The position numbers were made by a program, and so were the translations under genes. Shown here piece by piece: positions 63,899 through 64,000 of a stretch of DNA of 64,000 nt. How positions within the stretch are numbered: position 1 is the first letter of the stretch; every line of letters starts with the position of its first letter. Location: contig NZ_PNEC01000046.1 of NCBI RefSeq assembly GCF_005886345.1, positions 1-64,000 on the forward strand, given 5' to 3'. The stretch is from Pseudoalteromonas phenolica (lineage in GTDB: Bacteria; Pseudomonadota; Gammaproteobacteria; Enterobacterales; Alteromonadaceae). The notes below the pieces were generated by a model. It searched no databases and was not told the DNA's origin. It was given only the letters and a program-made list of their open reading frames with translations.

Positions 63899-64000
63899 TT
63901 GAAGGTGCAGTCAAACGCGGTGTGCTTGTCACCGTAGTTGTATTAATCAGTTGTATTCTGGGGCTGGTTGGCGCGTTAAATATTCCCGTGCAGATGATCC
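63895..64000 (+). CDS. RND efflux transporter permease, 5' fragment
   Basis: ATG at 63895 overlaps the adaptor stop (ATGA). The first 35 residues (MIEGAVKRGVLVTVVVLISC, ILGLVGALNIPVQMI) are the usual N-terminus and first helix of an RND permease, ending in the IPVQMIP motif at the window edge. It works with the adaptor in proton-driven export. The rest is outside the window. Confidence 0.85.
   Translation, partial: MIEGAVKRGVLVTVVVLISCILGLVGALNIPVQMI

Noticed and set aside
1..64000. Mobile element or genomic island
   Set aside because: No transposase, integrase, phage gene, long terminal repeats or sharp change in base composition was seen; the tRNA at the left edge is cut off and no attachment-site duplicate was found.

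Overview
The window looks like a chromosomal segment of a marine gammaproteobacterium of the Alteromonadales, most probably Pseudoalteromonas. This is inferred from gene style and content, not from a database match. The DNA is AT-rich and densely packed. It carries many secreted or lipid-anchored hydrolases (two M16/DPP4-type peptidases, two S9 paralogues, two serine hydrolases, phosphatases), CadC/ToxR-type membrane regulators, DUF3015/DUF4105, MipA/OmpV-DUF3019 and a TonB receptor. I see no insertion sequence, integrase, phage gene or CRISPR array.

Layout. 1-5.6 kb: the 5' end of a tRNA, a gene-free kilobase with clustered DnaA boxes and GATC sites, then a MATE exporter overlapping uvrB, a DUF2237 gene and an outer-membrane barrel. 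5.6-7.3 kb: a LysR regulator divergent from a glutathione S-transferase, with a perfect palindrome between them. 7.3-12.7 kb: a tightly overlapping operon (GT2, ArnT-like GT39, response regulator, sensor kinase, PPOX-fold protein) divergent from gtrA, with TTTAGAC repeats in the shared promoter; it resembles an envelope-glycan modification module with its own two-component system. 12.7-21.2 kb: dipeptidyl peptidase IV, HIT protein, HDOD protein, a MetF-like gene behind a MetJ-type box, and an M16 lipoprotein protease. 21.5-25 kb: a chemoreceptor gene broken by three reading-frame changes. 25.2-25.4 kb: a 60-residue double-glycine-leader, four-cysteine peptide gene without visible partners.

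25.6-35.6 kb: lipoate-ligase-like gene, orphan sensor kinase, SUMF1-like periplasmic protein coupled through a small ORF to a CadC-like regulator, and a MipA/OmpV-DUF3019-response regulator-kinase operon preceded by GTATC repeats. 35.6-42.3 kb: serine hydrolase, two very small genes, polysaccharide deacetylase, diguanylate cyclase and the DUF3015/DUF4105 pair. 42.3-49.9 kb: a candidate organophosphate acquisition cluster (DUF5690 transporter, GntR/UTRA regulator, TonB receptor, PhoD-like and PhoA-like phosphatases) with three matching GntR operators and a Pho-box-like promoter.

50-64 kb: degenerate GGDEF protein, metallo-beta-lactamase-fold lipoprotein, CIA30 protein, serine hydrolase, an ECF sigma factor with a four-helix membrane partner, two paralogous S9 peptidases flanking a DUF4405-like protein and a CadC-like regulator, a YjbR protein, and the start of an RND efflux operon cut by the window edge.

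The most attractive candidates for new biology are the doubly controlled organophosphate cluster (42.3-49.9 kb), the orphan cysteine-rich peptide (25.25 kb) and the DnaA-box locus (0.3-1.0 kb). Starts were revised from the longest reading frame wherever a Shine-Dalgarno sequence pointed to an internal codon; these choices are stated in each entry.
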